From Egicoccus halophilus (GTDB taxonomy: Bacteria > Actinomycetota > Nitriliruptoria > Nitriliruptorales > Nitriliruptoraceae): DNA of 64,000 nt. Position numbers and translations under genes: made by a program. The stretch spans positions 2,108,001 through 2,172,000 of the forward strand of contig NZ_CP036250.1 in assembly GCF_004300825.1 (NCBI RefSeq). The letters are read 5' to 3'. This document shows, in pieces, positions 9,186-22,851 of the stretch (position 1 is the stretch's first letter; each line of letters starts with the position of its first letter). The notes beneath the pieces were generated by a model that was given only the letters and a program-made list of their open reading frames with translations, made no database searches and had not been told where the DNA came from.

Positions 9186-9722
9186 TCAGCCGGTCCGGCG
9201 GCGGTAGAGCGAGGTCGGCGGGGCGCCGTCGTGGGGTCGCACCGCGCGGAGGCGGGGACTGCCCGGTGCGTGGGTCACGATCTCCCGCAGGTGGTCGTAC
9301 TCGTCCGGGCTCTCGACCTGGTCGGTCAACATCCAGGTGCGGCGCCCGCCGCCGCGGACCAGCAGGCCGCCCGTGACGCGCTGCGGTCCTCCTGGCGCGC
9401 GATCGCCCCCGCGCATCATGCTCACGGTGCTCGGACGGGTGCGTTCGATGCCCCGGACCCGGTCCCAGGGCACCCGCCGCCGTCGGAGCAGGCTGACGAT
9501 CTCGAGGCCGTCGCGGGAGACGACGACGTGCCGCGGATAGGTGGTCGCGCCCAGCAGCGCGGTCACGGCGCCGACGACGACGAAACCCAGGGCGACAAGG
9601 CCGCCGCTCTCGCGGCCCAGCTCCCACGAACCCAGGACCATGAGGAGCACCGGGGTGCCGTAGACGGCGAACAACCCTCGCAGCGAGGGGTAGAGGACCA
9701 GCGGTTCGTCGGCACGGCTCAC
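9186..9722 (-). CDS. PH-domain membrane protein, function unknown
   Basis: 178 residues. Two hydrophobic segments near the N-terminus (about residues 18-60) are followed by a bacterial PH-like region starting RHVVVSRDGLEIVSLLRRRRVPW, with the R-V-PW-x-V-x-I pattern common in bPH domains. The protein is probably anchored with its PH domain in the cytoplasm. It starts 9 nt after the MFS gene, so the two are likely co-transcribed. The GTG start lacks a strong ribosome-binding site. No specific role can be assigned. Confidence 0.75.
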   Translation of the reverse strand: MSRADEPLVLYPSLRGLFAVYGTPVLLMVLGSWELGRESGGLVALGFVVVGAVTALLGATTYPRHVVVSRDGLEIVSLLRRRRVPWDRVRGIERTRPSTVSMMRGGDRAPGGPQRVTGGLLVRGGGRRTWMLTDQVESPDEYDHLREIVTHAPGSPRLRAVRPHDGAPPTSLYRRRTG

Positions 9723-9731
9723 GCCGTCAGG

Positions 9732-11135
9732 CTACCGCTCGTCGGAACGGGCCTCGTCGTCGGCCGCGGCGACCGCGGCCGGGGTGAGCACCGGCAGCGC
9801 CAGCAGGACGGCGACCGTCATCACCCCGGCGGCCGTCAGCCACGGTGCCCGCAACCCGAACGCCGCGGCGGTCGCGCCCCCGACCAGTGCACCGACGGGC
9901 ATCGCCCCCCAGCCGAGGAAACGGAACACGCTGTTGACGCGGCCGAGCAGTTCGTCGGGCACGAGCCGCTGCCGCAGCGAGATCGTGATGACGTTCCACA
10001 TCACGGCGGCGAAGCCGTACAGCGCCTGCGCCACCAGGTAGACGGCCACGTCACCCGTGAGGCCGATGGCCAACGGCACGACCCCGATGGCGACCAGCGA
10101 GATCCGCAGCGCCACGCCGCGACCCAGCACCCCGGCGATGCGTTCGGCACCGAAGCTGCCGAGCAACGAGCCGGTGGCCCCGGCGACGAAGAGGAGTCCG
10201 AAGGAGGCCTGACCGAGCTGGAGCACCGATTCCTCGCCGACCGCGAACAGGCCGAGGATCGCGTAGCCCATCATGGTCGCGCCGTTCATGGCGGCGGTCA
10301 GCAGGGCGAAGGTCCACAGCAGGCGGTGCCGGCGCAGCCAGGCCAGACCCTCACCGATCTCCGCCACGGCACCGCGACGGCCCGGGACGGTCGGTGTGGC
10401 GGCCGGGACCGCGGCCGACGGCTCGGTCGGGGCCAGGTCGCCGGCGTCGGGTTCGAGCGCCTCGGCCGCGGCCGACAGCTTCCTGCTGCGTCGGTGGTCG
10501 CGCGAGTAGGTGCCCGTCATGGCGAAGATCAACGCCGCCGAGATGGCGAAGGTGCCGGCGTCGAGCAGGATCGGCAGCGCCGCGGCGATCCCGAACAGCC
10601 ACGCGCCGAGGGCGGGACCGACGAACTGGTTCGTGACGATCTCGCCGGCGAACAGGCGACCGTTGGCCTTCTCGAGCTGGTCGCTGCGCACCACCGCCGG
10701 CATCAACGCGCTCGCGGCGTTGTCGAACAGCACCTCGAAGGTTCCCAGTCCGATCGAGACCGCGTACAGCAACCAGATGGTGGCCACGTCGAACACGACC
10801 GCCGCGCCGAAGGCCGCCATGAGGGCGAAACGGGCGGCGTTGCAGCCGTACATCAGCCGCCGGCGATCGACGCGATCGGCGATCACGCCGGCGTACAGGG
10901 AGAACAGCAACCACGGCAGTCGGCCGGCGATGGCGACCCCGGCGAACAGCATCGGATCACGGGTCAGGGCCTCGGCGAGCAGCGGCAGCGCCGCCGAGTC
11001 CATGCCGTCACCGAGGTTCGACGTCGTCGACGCGACCCACAGCCGGCGGTAGTTCGCGCCCAGGCGATCGCGCGCGCCGGACGACGACGTCCGGCGCTGG
11101 TCGCTCGACGTTCCCCGTTGATCCACGTCCGACAC
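9732..11135 (-). CDS. MFS transporter (drug/siderophore exporter-like)
   Basis: 467 residues with about twelve transmembrane segments and a long central cytoplasmic loop (about residues 215-260). The loop between helices 2 and 3 reads AGVIADRVDRRRL, matching the major facilitator motif G-x-x-x-D-R-x-x-R-R. It resembles the MFS_3 group of enterobactin-type and macrolide exporters. The GTG at 11135 abuts the AGGAC motif, so a GTG three codons later (11126) may be the true start. The substrate is unknown. It is divergent from the BlaI/M56 pair. Confidence 0.88.
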   Translation of the reverse strand: MSDVDQRGTSSDQRRTSSSGARDRLGANYRRLWVASTTSNLGDGMDSAALPLLAEALTRDPMLFAGVAIAGRLPWLLFSLYAGVIADRVDRRRLMYGCNAARFALMAAFGAAVVFDVATIWLLYAVSIGLGTFEVLFDNAASALMPAVVRSDQLEKANGRLFAGEIVTNQFVGPALGAWLFGIAAALPILLDAGTFAISAALIFAMTGTYSRDHRRSRKLSAAAEALEPDAGDLAPTEPSAAVPAATPTVPGRRGAVAEIGEGLAWLRRHRLLWTFALLTAAMNGATMMGYAILGLFAVGEESVLQLGQASFGLLFVAGATGSLLGSFGAERIAGVLGRGVALRISLVAIGVVPLAIGLTGDVAVYLVAQALYGFAAVMWNVITISLRQRLVPDELLGRVNSVFRFLGWGAMPVGALVGGATAAAFGLRAPWLTAAGVMTVAVLLALPVLTPAAVAAADDEARSDER

Positions 11136-11331
11136 GTCCTGGGTCCCCCCTCGTCACACTGGTTCGACGCACGGACGGACGGCGCCAACACCGAGCGCCG
11201 AACGGTAGGGAATGCCTAGTCCGCTCGCGGCGAGCCGCTCGCTTGGCGCACGAGCGACGAGGGTGCCGCGCAGCGAGCCGGCGGGACGCGCGGACGTGGA
11301 CGTGGCCCTGGGCGCGCGGCTCCCGGCGGGC

Positions 11332-11337
11332 TAGGGT
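11332..11337 (+). promoter_or_regulatory. candidate -10 element of the blaI-like gene
   Basis: TAGGGT lies 49 nt upstream of the GTG start in the divergent region 11136-11386. No -35 or clear operator palindrome was found. Confidence 0.3.
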
Positions 11338-11386
11338 GCGGCGTGGGAACGCGGGCTGCGGGGCCCGCCGACGGCGAGGTGCGCGG

Positions 11387-11788
11387 GTGACGAGACGCAA
11401 CGAACCATTGGAAACGCTGCTCGGGCCGCTGGAACAGGAGGTCATGGACGTCTCGTGGCGCCTGGGTGAGGCGACCGTGAGGGACGTCCACGACCAGCTC
11501 GCGCGCGTCCGCGACATCGCCTACACGACCGTGATGACCACCATGGCCCGTCTGGCGGGCAAGGGTCTGCTGGAGCGTGACACGGCGGGTCTGGCACACC
11601 GGTACCGGCCGGCCGTCAGTCGCGAGGACTACGCGCAGTCCGCCGTTGGCGACGTGCTGTCCTGGCTGCTGGAGCGGTATCCCGAGCCGGCGGCGGCCTA
11701 CCTCGCGGACATGGTGGACGACGTCGACGGGGTCACCCTCGACGAGTTGCGGGCGGCCGTGCACCGCCGACGCGGCGCAGAACGCTGA
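11387..11788 (+). CDS. BlaI/MecI/CopY family transcriptional repressor
   Basis: 133 residues, the usual length for the family. The winged-helix region starts LGPLEQEVMDVSW and continues through TVRDVHDQL and AYTTVMTTMARLAGKGLL, the hallmark recognition-helix region. The C-terminal half would dimerise. GTG at 11387 places translation just before the conserved domain; an in-frame start at 11243 would add a basic, low-complexity extension. The membrane metallopeptidase starts 5 nt downstream, as in BlaI-BlaR1 pairs. No beta-lactamase is adjacent, so the regulon is unknown. Confidence 0.92.
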   Translation: MTRRNEPLETLLGPLEQEVMDVSWRLGEATVRDVHDQLARVRDIAYTTVMTTMARLAGKGLLERDTAGLAHRYRPAVSREDYAQSAVGDVLSWLLERYPEPAAAYLADMVDDVDGVTLDELRAAVHRRRGAER

Positions 11789-11793
11789 CCTCC

Positions 11794-13161
11794 ATGGACC
11801 TCGGCGTCCTGTTCACGCTGCCGCTGGAGTCGGTGGCGGTCCGCGCGGTCCTGGCGACCGTCGGTTGCATGTTGTTGGTGCGCGCGTTGCTGCGCACCGG
11901 CCTTCGGGCACCGTCGGTCCGGGTCGCCACCGCCCTGGCGCCCGCTGCGGCGGTGGGCGCCGTGGTCCTGCTCAGCTGGGGGCGCCTGCACCTGCCCTCG
12001 TTGATGCTGCCGGTGGAGGCGGCCGACGCCCTGCCGATCCCGGTCCGTGACGGCTACCTGCACTTCGCCCCCATCGCCGCGCCCCTGTTGGTCGGCGTGT
12101 GGGCCTCGGTGGCCGGGGTCCGGTTGTGGCGGCGTGGTCGGCGGTTCCGTCGCGCGCGGCGGACCGCACTGCTGGCGTTGCGCCAGGGCGCGCCGGCGCC
12201 GTCCGTGCAGGCGGTGGCGGAGCGCCTGGCCGCGCAGCTGCGGGTGCCGGCACCGGCCGTGAGCGTGCTGCCCAGCTGTCCCGGCGGCGCCGTGGTCGTC
12301 GGAACCCGCCGTCCGGTCATCCTGCTGGGGCAGGACCTGCTCGACCGGCTCGACGCCGCCGAGCTCGAAGGGGTGCTGGCCCACGAGATCGCGCACGTCC
12401 GACGACGCGACAACCTCGTCGCGGCCGTCCTCGGCGTGGTGCGCGACCTCACCTTCTTCGTCCCGGGTGGTGGCTGGGCGGTGGGTCAGCTCCACCGGGA
12501 ACGCGAGCTCGCCGCAGACCAGGTCGCCGTCGCCGCCACCGAGCGGCCAGGAGCCCTGGCCAGCGGGCTGCTGAAGGTGCTCGAGGCCGGGCCGCGCCTG
12601 TCGTCGGCGTGCTCCGCCCTGGCCCCCGGCGGCTCCCTGGTCGACCGGGTCCGGGTCCTGGTGGACGACCAGCCGTCGGTGACCGACCGGCGGCGCGTGA
12701 CCGAAGGCGTCGCGCTCGGCGGCACGGTGGTGGTCGCGGTGACCGCCGCGCTGGTCGTGCCCACGGCGCTCACCGGCGACGAACACCAGCGTGACGCCGT
12801 GGCGGTGGTGTGGTCGGCGAGCGTGCCGTCCGTGGCGGGGGAGGGGCTGCCGTCGACGCCGACCCGGGTGTTCGACGTCTACCGGCGCACCAACCTCGAC
12901 GTCGGTCAGCCGAGCGTGACCTCCTACGCCCAGCTCGACGAGCGCAGCTACGAGAACCGACGCAGCACCCTGCACGCCTGTGGGGACGACGGCTCGGGGT
13001 GCCCGGAGGCCGAACGGCAGGTCGGGCTCGGGCTGCGACCGCGCCCCGACATCCGGGTCGACGACGCCCTGACCAGCCGGTGGCAGGCGGCGACGCCGGT
13101 CGTCTCGCGGGGCCAGTCCGGGGACGGCTTCGGGGTCTACTGGCTCCAGCGCGCGCAGTGA
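11794..13161 (+). CDS. M56 family membrane metallopeptidase (BlaR1-like, without sensor domain)
   Basis: 455 residues. Three N-terminal transmembrane segments are followed by a cytoplasmic loop carrying the zinc protease motif H197-E198-I-A-H201 in AHEIAHVRRRDN, and the downstream glutamate region ERELAADQVA. A fourth membrane segment lies near residue 310, followed by an outer domain of about 130 residues with no penicillin-binding motif. By analogy with BlaR1 it would cleave the adjacent repressor after sensing an outside signal. The ATG is 5 nt after the repressor stop. Confidence 0.9.
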   Translation: MDLGVLFTLPLESVAVRAVLATVGCMLLVRALLRTGLRAPSVRVATALAPAAAVGAVVLLSWGRLHLPSLMLPVEAADALPIPVRDGYLHFAPIAAPLLVGVWASVAGVRLWRRGRRFRRARRTALLALRQGAPAPSVQAVAERLAAQLRVPAPAVSVLPSCPGGAVVVGTRRPVILLGQDLLDRLDAAELEGVLAHEIAHVRRRDNLVAAVLGVVRDLTFFVPGGGWAVGQLHRERELAADQVAVAATERPGALASGLLKVLEAGPRLSSACSALAPGGSLVDRVRVLVDDQPSVTDRRRVTEGVALGGTVVVAVTAALVVPTALTGDEHQRDAVAVVWSASVPSVAGEGLPSTPTRVFDVYRRTNLDVGQPSVTSYAQLDERSYENRRSTLHACGDDGSGCPEAERQVGLGLRPRPDIRVDDALTSRWQAATPVVSRGQSGDGFGVYWLQRAQ

Positions 13162-13194
13162 TCAAGGGCACGAACTGGCGGGCGGGACCGCTGC

Positions 13195-13200
13195 TACCCT
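13195..13200 (+). promoter_or_regulatory. candidate -10 element of secG
   Basis: TACCCT in GCTACCCTTTC lies 40 nt upstream of the secG GTG. No -35 is evident. Confidence 0.3.
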
Positions 13201-13240
13201 TTCGGACACCTTGACGTCCTGACCACCCGAGGGATTCTCC

Positions 13241-13468
13241 GTGCTCGTCGGCCTCCTCGTCACCCTGCACGTGCTGCTCTCGCTCGTGCTGATCCTGTTC
13301 ATCCTGCTGCACCGCGGTCAGGGCGGCGGTCTGTCCGACATGTTCGGCGGCGGTGCCGGGGGCGGGTTGCAGGGGTCGGCCGTCGTCGAGCGCAACCTCG
13401 ACCGCCTGACGATCATCACGGCCCTGCTGTTCGGTGCGACCAACTGCGCCCTCGTCGTCCTGCTCTGA
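13241..13468 (+). CDS. secG: preprotein translocase subunit SecG
   Basis: 75 residues, the normal SecG size. Two transmembrane helices flank the conserved glycine-rich cytoplasmic loop HRGQGGGLSDMFGGG. It is an accessory subunit of the SecYEG protein export channel. The GTG start is preceded by GAGGGATTCTCC. In many bacteria secG directly follows tpiA; here about 10.6 kb separates them. Confidence 0.95.
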   Translation: MLVGLLVTLHVLLSLVLILFILLHRGQGGGLSDMFGGGAGGGLQGSAVVERNLDRLTIITALLFGATNCALVVLL

Positions 13469-13497
13469 GCCGCCCCCCGACGGTCGCCGCGGCGACC

Positions 13498-15324
13498 GTG
13501 TGGTTGGCGCTGCTCGCGCTGCTGGTGGGTGCGTGCACGCCCGGGGCGACGCCGGCGGGATCGCCGGACACGGCGCCCACTGCGGCGCCGTCGACGCGTG
13601 CGACGGCGCCCGGTGTCGGCGGTGGTGGGACACTGCGGATCGCACTGTCGGTCGATCCGGCCAGTGTCGATCCGCGCTTCGTCGCCGACGACGAGGGGGA
13701 ACTGGTCGTCGGGGCGCTGTTCGAACCACTCGTCGCGCTCGACGAGGGCCTCCGAGTGCGGCCGGCGGCGGCGACGTCGTGGGAGGTCGAGGACGACGGA
13801 CGTCGCTTCGTCTTCCGGCTGCGTGAGGCGCGGTTCCACGACGGCACACCGGTCACCGCCGACGACTTCGTCCGCAGCTTCACCCGCCTGCTCGACGCCA
13901 GCGCGCAGCCGCCGTCCTACCTCGGCCACCTGCTCGAGACGGTCCTGGGCGCCGAGGCGGTCGCGGGCGGCGAGGTGCCCGAGGGCCTGCGGGCTCCGGA
14001 CGCACGCACCCTGGAGATCGAGCTCGCCGAGCCGCGGCCCGGCTTCCTGCAGACGCTGGCCGACCCCTCGCTGGTGCCGCTCCCGGCGAGCGCCGACGAC
14101 GACCTCGAGGACTTCGGTGCCCGGCCTGTCGGCAACGGACCGTTCACGATGGTCGAGCGCCGTGAACCCGGTCAGTACCTGCGCCTGACCCGCAACCCGG
14201 ACCACCACCGTCCACCACGGCTCGACGAGGTGGTGCTGTCGGTGTACCCGGACGACACCGCGCGGGACCAGCAGTGGCACGACCTGCTCGACGGGCAACT
14301 GCACGTCGCCGAGGTCCCGGTGGACCGGCTCGAGGAGGCCCGCGAACGGTTCGGGACCGCGCCGGACGGGTATCGCGGGCCGGGCGTGCTCGACGGCATC
14401 ACCTCGACGGTCTACCTGTACGGCTTCGACACCACCCGGCCGCCGTTCGACGACGTCCGTCTGCGTCGCGCCCTGTCGCTGGCGATCGACCGGGAGCGGT
14501 TGGCCGCCGAGGTGCTGGCCGGCTCGCGCGCTCCCGCCTACGGGGTCGTCCCGCCGCCGGTGCCCGGAGCGCAGGCCCGGGCGTGTGGCCACTGTCGCCA
14601 CGATCCCGACGAGGCGCTGGCGCTGTGGCAGGAGGTCGCCGCGGAGCGAGCGGCATCGGAGCCGGGCCCCGACGAGGTCGTCGAGGGAGCGTCCGGGCCG
14701 GACGACGCCGCCGATGGTGCGGCCGACCCGACGCCGGGCGCGGTCCAGGACCTGCTGGTGCCGCCGGTGACCCCGCCGGCAGGAGCGGTGACGGCTGACG
14801 AGGAAGCCGAGCCGCGCGCCGCGTGGCCCGCGGAGCTGGCCACCGTCACCCTGACGCACTCCCGGGGACGGACACACGCGGCCATCGCCGAACGGATGGC
14901 GCGGGACATCGAGGAGGCGCTCGGTGTCGACGTGGAGCTCGAACCGCTCGAGTTCGGTCCCTTCGTGCAGCAGGTGCGTTCGCACGAGGCGTCGGTGTTC
15001 CGGATCGGGTGGGAGACCAACGACCCTGATCCGGGCGCCTACCTCGCGCCGCTGTTCTCCTCGCAGGAACTCGGCCGGGACAACCTGACCGGCTTCGCCG
15101 ACGACGAGGTGGACGCGCTGCTGGACGAGGCCAGCCGGTTGCCCGAGCCCGCCGCCGCGCGGGCCCGCTATCGCGAGGCCGAGCGCCGGATCCTCGACGA
15201 GCAGCCGGTGCTGCCGCTGCTGTGGTACCGCCAGTCGCGGGTGGTGACCCCGGAGGTGTCGGGCCTGCGCTGGTCGCCGTTCGGACGCATCGACCTGTCC
15301 TCGGTGCGCCTGGCCAGTGGTTGA
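13498..15324 (+). CDS. family 5 ABC transporter substrate-binding lipoprotein, orphan
   Basis: 608 residues. The N-terminus WLALLALLVGAC has a lipobox-like cysteine, but there is no basic n-region with the GTG start at 13498, so an upstream non-canonical start adding SRPPT residues is possible. The SBP_bac_5 fold is shown by VTADDFVRSFTRLL, LRLTRNPDHH and RALSLAIDRERL. A low-complexity acidic/proline insert lies at about residues 385-440. No permease or ATPase gene is adjacent, so it must share a transporter encoded elsewhere. Peptides are the likeliest ligand. Confidence 0.85.
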   Translation: MWLALLALLVGACTPGATPAGSPDTAPTAAPSTRATAPGVGGGGTLRIALSVDPASVDPRFVADDEGELVVGALFEPLVALDEGLRVRPAAATSWEVEDDGRRFVFRLREARFHDGTPVTADDFVRSFTRLLDASAQPPSYLGHLLETVLGAEAVAGGEVPEGLRAPDARTLEIELAEPRPGFLQTLADPSLVPLPASADDDLEDFGARPVGNGPFTMVERREPGQYLRLTRNPDHHRPPRLDEVVLSVYPDDTARDQQWHDLLDGQLHVAEVPVDRLEEARERFGTAPDGYRGPGVLDGITSTVYLYGFDTTRPPFDDVRLRRALSLAIDRERLAAEVLAGSRAPAYGVVPPPVPGAQARACGHCRHDPDEALALWQEVAAERAASEPGPDEVVEGASGPDDAADGAADPTPGAVQDLLVPPVTPPAGAVTADEEAEPRAAWPAELATVTLTHSRGRTHAAIAERMARDIEEALGVDVELEPLEFGPFVQQVRSHEASVFRIGWETNDPDPGAYLAPLFSSQELGRDNLTGFADDEVDALLDEASRLPEPAAARARYREAERRILDEQPVLPLLWYRQSRVVTPEVSGLRWSPFGRIDLSSVRLASG

Positions 15325-15369
15325 CGCGCGGCAGCGAGTGCCGCTTTGGCGGGGGTCGCCTCGAACGGC

Positions 15370-15375
15370 TACCCT
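15370..15375 (+). promoter_or_regulatory. candidate -10 element of tRNA-Leu
   Basis: TACCCT lies 32 nt before the mature tRNA 5' end. A weak TTTGGC at 15345-15350 is 19 nt further upstream. Confidence 0.3.
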
Positions 15376-15407
15376 TCGCGACTCCGCGGGCGATTCGGCC
15401 CGCACGC

Positions 15408-15494
15408 GCGCGAGTGGCGGAATAGGCAGACGCGCACGGTTGAGGGCCGTGTCCCGGAGACGGGGTGGAGGTTCAAGTCCTCTCTCGCGCACCA
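15408..15494 (+). tRNA. tRNA-Leu (anticodon GAG)
   Basis: An 87-nt class II tRNA. The acceptor stem GCGCGAG (15408-15414) pairs with CTCGCGC (15484-15490), followed by A73 and an encoded CCA. The anticodon stem CACGG/CCGTG encloses the loop TTGAGGG, giving anticodon GAG, which reads CUC/CUU leucine codons. The long variable arm and the GGTTCAAGTCC T-arm are typical of tRNA-Leu. Confidence 0.97.
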
Positions 15495-15538
15495 CGCTGT
15501 CCGGTCGGTGAACCGCCGACGACAGCCGCAGTCGATGC

Positions 15539-15565
15539 AGCGCCCCCGACAGTGTCGGGGGCGCT
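15539..15565 (+). terminator. terminator after tRNA-Leu
   Basis: A perfect 12-bp stem (AGCGCCCCCGAC at 15539-15550 with 15554-15565) and a 3-nt loop lie 45 nt downstream of the tRNA. Confidence 0.75.
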
Positions 15566-15721
15566 CGCATGGGTGGGGTGCGCAGGACCTCGCCGGTGCA
15601 CCGACGAGGGACTGGAGAACTTCCGCGCGCGGTCACCACCACCGGGCCGGAGTACAGCCGGTCTTCAGACTCGCCGGCGCGGCATCGTCGCAGCTCCTGA
15701 CGACCGCAAGGAGCGACGACG

Positions 15722-16078
15722 ATGCACCTGGCCAGCGCACTGGGACTCACCAGCCGACGCTCGATCCTCGGCGTGCCGGTGGGTCGGACGCGTCTCGACC
15801 TCGGCCGGGCGATCGGCACCCACGCCGTGGGTCGTGCCGCCGGCGTCGGCGTCGCGGGCATGTCCGTGGCGACTGCCGGCTACGTCAGCTGGTCGCTCGT
15901 CCGCGCGGCGACCTCGGTCCGCGACGCCGTGGGTTCCGCGGCCGACATGGTGCAGCACGGGGCGCAGACGGTGGACCGCAGCGTCGCCAAGGTGGCCGGG
16001 GAGAACGACGGCTCCTCGAAGCCCTCGCACGCGGGTGGCCGCGCGAAGGCGGTACGCGAGCGGCGCCACGCGCGCTGA
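15722..16078 (+). CDS. small basic hypothetical protein
   Basis: 118 residues, not recognised. ATG at 15722 follows a good AAGGAGCG ribosome-binding site. The middle holds a weakly hydrophobic glycine/alanine-rich stretch (about residues 35-65) that could associate with the membrane. The C-terminus is charged and basic (KAVRERRHAR). It lies between the tRNA terminator and a convergent BCCT gene, with only 12 nt between the two stops. The ribosome-binding site and codon pattern support a real gene. Confidence 0.6.
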   Translation: MHLASALGLTSRRSILGVPVGRTRLDLGRAIGTHAVGRAAGVGVAGMSVATAGYVSWSLVRAATSVRDAVGSAADMVQHGAQTVDRSVAKVAGENDGSSKPSHAGGRAKAVRERRHAR

Positions 16079-16090
16079 CGCCGGATCCGG

Positions 16091-17641
16091 TCAGGCGTCG
16101 GTGCGTGGCCGGCGGCGGGGGCCGACCGGTTCGAGCGACTCCTCCCGCAGGCCGCGCAGCAGGCTCCAGATGATCACCAACCCCAACGCGAAGAACGGGA
16201 AGCCCAACACCGTGATCACGTCCTGCAACGCCTCGAGGCCGCCGATCGCGAGCAGGGTGGCGGCGATCGTGCCCTCCACGAGGGCCCAGAACACCCGCTG
16301 GCGGGTCGGGGGGTCGTCGGTCACGTCGCTCGAGCACTGCATGTCCACGACCAGCGACGCGGAGTCGGACGAGGTCGTGAAGAAGATCACCACGATCAGC
16401 ACGGCCAGTCCGGACACGAATCCGGCCAGGGGGAAGTTCTCCAGGAACACGAACAGCGACACGGGGACGTCTTCGAGGACGGCCTCGGCGATCGCGCCGT
16501 CCTGCTGCAGGTCGAGGTCGATGGCGGCCAGGCCGAAGGTCGAGAACCAGATGATCGTGAACGCCGTCGGGGTCAGCAGGACGCCGAGGACGAACTCCTT
16601 GATCGTGCGGCCCTTGGAGATCCGGGCGATGAAGATCCCCACGAACGGGGCCCAGGTGATCGTCCAGGCCCAGTAGAAGACGGTCCAGTTGCGCTGCCAA
16701 CCGGTGTCCTCGAGCGCGTCGGTCCAGAAGGCGAGGAACGGCAGGCTGGTCAGGTAGTTGCCGGTCGACTGGACGATCCCGCGCAACAGCAGCAGGGTGG
16801 GGCCGACCACGATCACGAACAGCAGCAGCCCGACGGCCAGGCCGATGTTGACGTTCGACAGCCGGCGGATGCCCCGGTCGAGACCGAGTGCCACCGAGAT
16901 CACCGCGATCACGGTGATGATCCCGATCAGCCCGAACTGGACGATCGGCGCTTCCTCGAGCGGCGTGAGATAGGCCAGTCCACTGTTGATCTGCAGCGTC
17001 CCGAGCCCGAGCGAGACCGCCACCCCGAACAGCGTGCCGATCACCGCCAGGATGTCGATGGCCCAGCCGGCCGGTCCCTGGATCCGGTCGCCGAGCAGCG
17101 GGTGCAGCACGCTGCTGACGCGCATGGGCAGCCCACGACGGTGCGCGAAGAAGGCGAACCCGAGCGCCGGCAGGCCGAAGATGGACCACGTGTGCAGGCC
17201 GAAGTGGTACAGCGCGAAACTCATGGCCTCGGTCGCCGCTTCGACCGAACGGGGCTCGACGTCGCCCATGGGTGGCTCGGCGAAGTGGGACATCGGCTCG
17301 GCGACGCCCCAGAACATCAGGATGGTGCCGATCCCTGCGGCGAACAGCATCCCGAACCAGACCGGGTTGCTGTACTCGGGCCGGTCGTCGTCCTGTCCCA
17401 GGCGCAGGTGTCCGTAGCGGCTGAACGCCACCCACGACAGGAACACGAGGAAGGTCGTGACGCCCAGGATGTAGAACCAGCCGGTGGCGTCGAGCAGCGC
17501 GACCGAGGCGGTCGCGAAGGTCTCGCCGACGGTCTCGGTGAAGGCGATGGTGACCGCGACGAACACCAGTGTCAGCAGGGCGGAGACTCCGAACACCACC
17601 GGGTTCGTCCGCAGCCCGAGCCGTTGCAGGAGATGCTGCAC
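16091..17641 (-). CDS. BCCT family betaine/carnitine/choline transporter
   Basis: 516 residues with about twelve transmembrane segments. The family signature around NWTVFYWAWTITWAPFVG and the following IARISKGRTIKEF are clear, and the glycine-rich LFAAGIGTILMFWG segment in an early helix is typical. Members import compatible solutes such as glycine betaine, usually with sodium, for osmoprotection. The GTG start at 17641 places the protein just before its first helix. It is a single gene, convergent with the small hypothetical gene. Confidence 0.95.
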   Translation of the reverse strand: MQHLLQRLGLRTNPVVFGVSALLTLVFVAVTIAFTETVGETFATASVALLDATGWFYILGVTTFLVFLSWVAFSRYGHLRLGQDDDRPEYSNPVWFGMLFAAGIGTILMFWGVAEPMSHFAEPPMGDVEPRSVEAATEAMSFALYHFGLHTWSIFGLPALGFAFFAHRRGLPMRVSSVLHPLLGDRIQGPAGWAIDILAVIGTLFGVAVSLGLGTLQINSGLAYLTPLEEAPIVQFGLIGIITVIAVISVALGLDRGIRRLSNVNIGLAVGLLLFVIVVGPTLLLLRGIVQSTGNYLTSLPFLAFWTDALEDTGWQRNWTVFYWAWTITWAPFVGIFIARISKGRTIKEFVLGVLLTPTAFTIIWFSTFGLAAIDLDLQQDGAIAEAVLEDVPVSLFVFLENFPLAGFVSGLAVLIVVIFFTTSSDSASLVVDMQCSSDVTDDPPTRQRVFWALVEGTIAATLLAIGGLEALQDVITVLGFPFFALGLVIIWSLLRGLREESLEPVGPRRRPRTDA

Positions 17642-17782
17642 GTGTGTGACCGCTCGCCAGGGCGGGCGCCGGCGGCCCGCGCTCCTCGAACCACCCTAGG
17701 GACACGCGGTCGGCTCGACCGGGTGGGCACCTTGGCCGGCGGGCCGCCGCCCGCCGGGTGCCGGCGACCCACGAGCCGCCGC

Positions 17783-17788
17783 TAACGT
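17783..17788 (+). promoter_or_regulatory. candidate -10 element of the signalling operon
   Basis: TAACGT lies 52 nt upstream of the kinase GTG start. No clear -35 is visible. Confidence 0.3.
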
Positions 17789-17840
17789 CTCGGCCCGTGT
17801 GCGACCGGCATCCGGGTCGCGAACGGTCGAGGAGCGAAGC

Positions 17841-22838
<4,998 letters not shown>

Positions 22839-22851
22839 GCGGTCATGGCCG

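Noticed and set aside
15408-15494. tRNA-Leu as an attachment site of an integrated element
   Set aside because: No integrase gene and no second copy of the tRNA 3' end were noticed nearby; the flanks hold ordinary genes.
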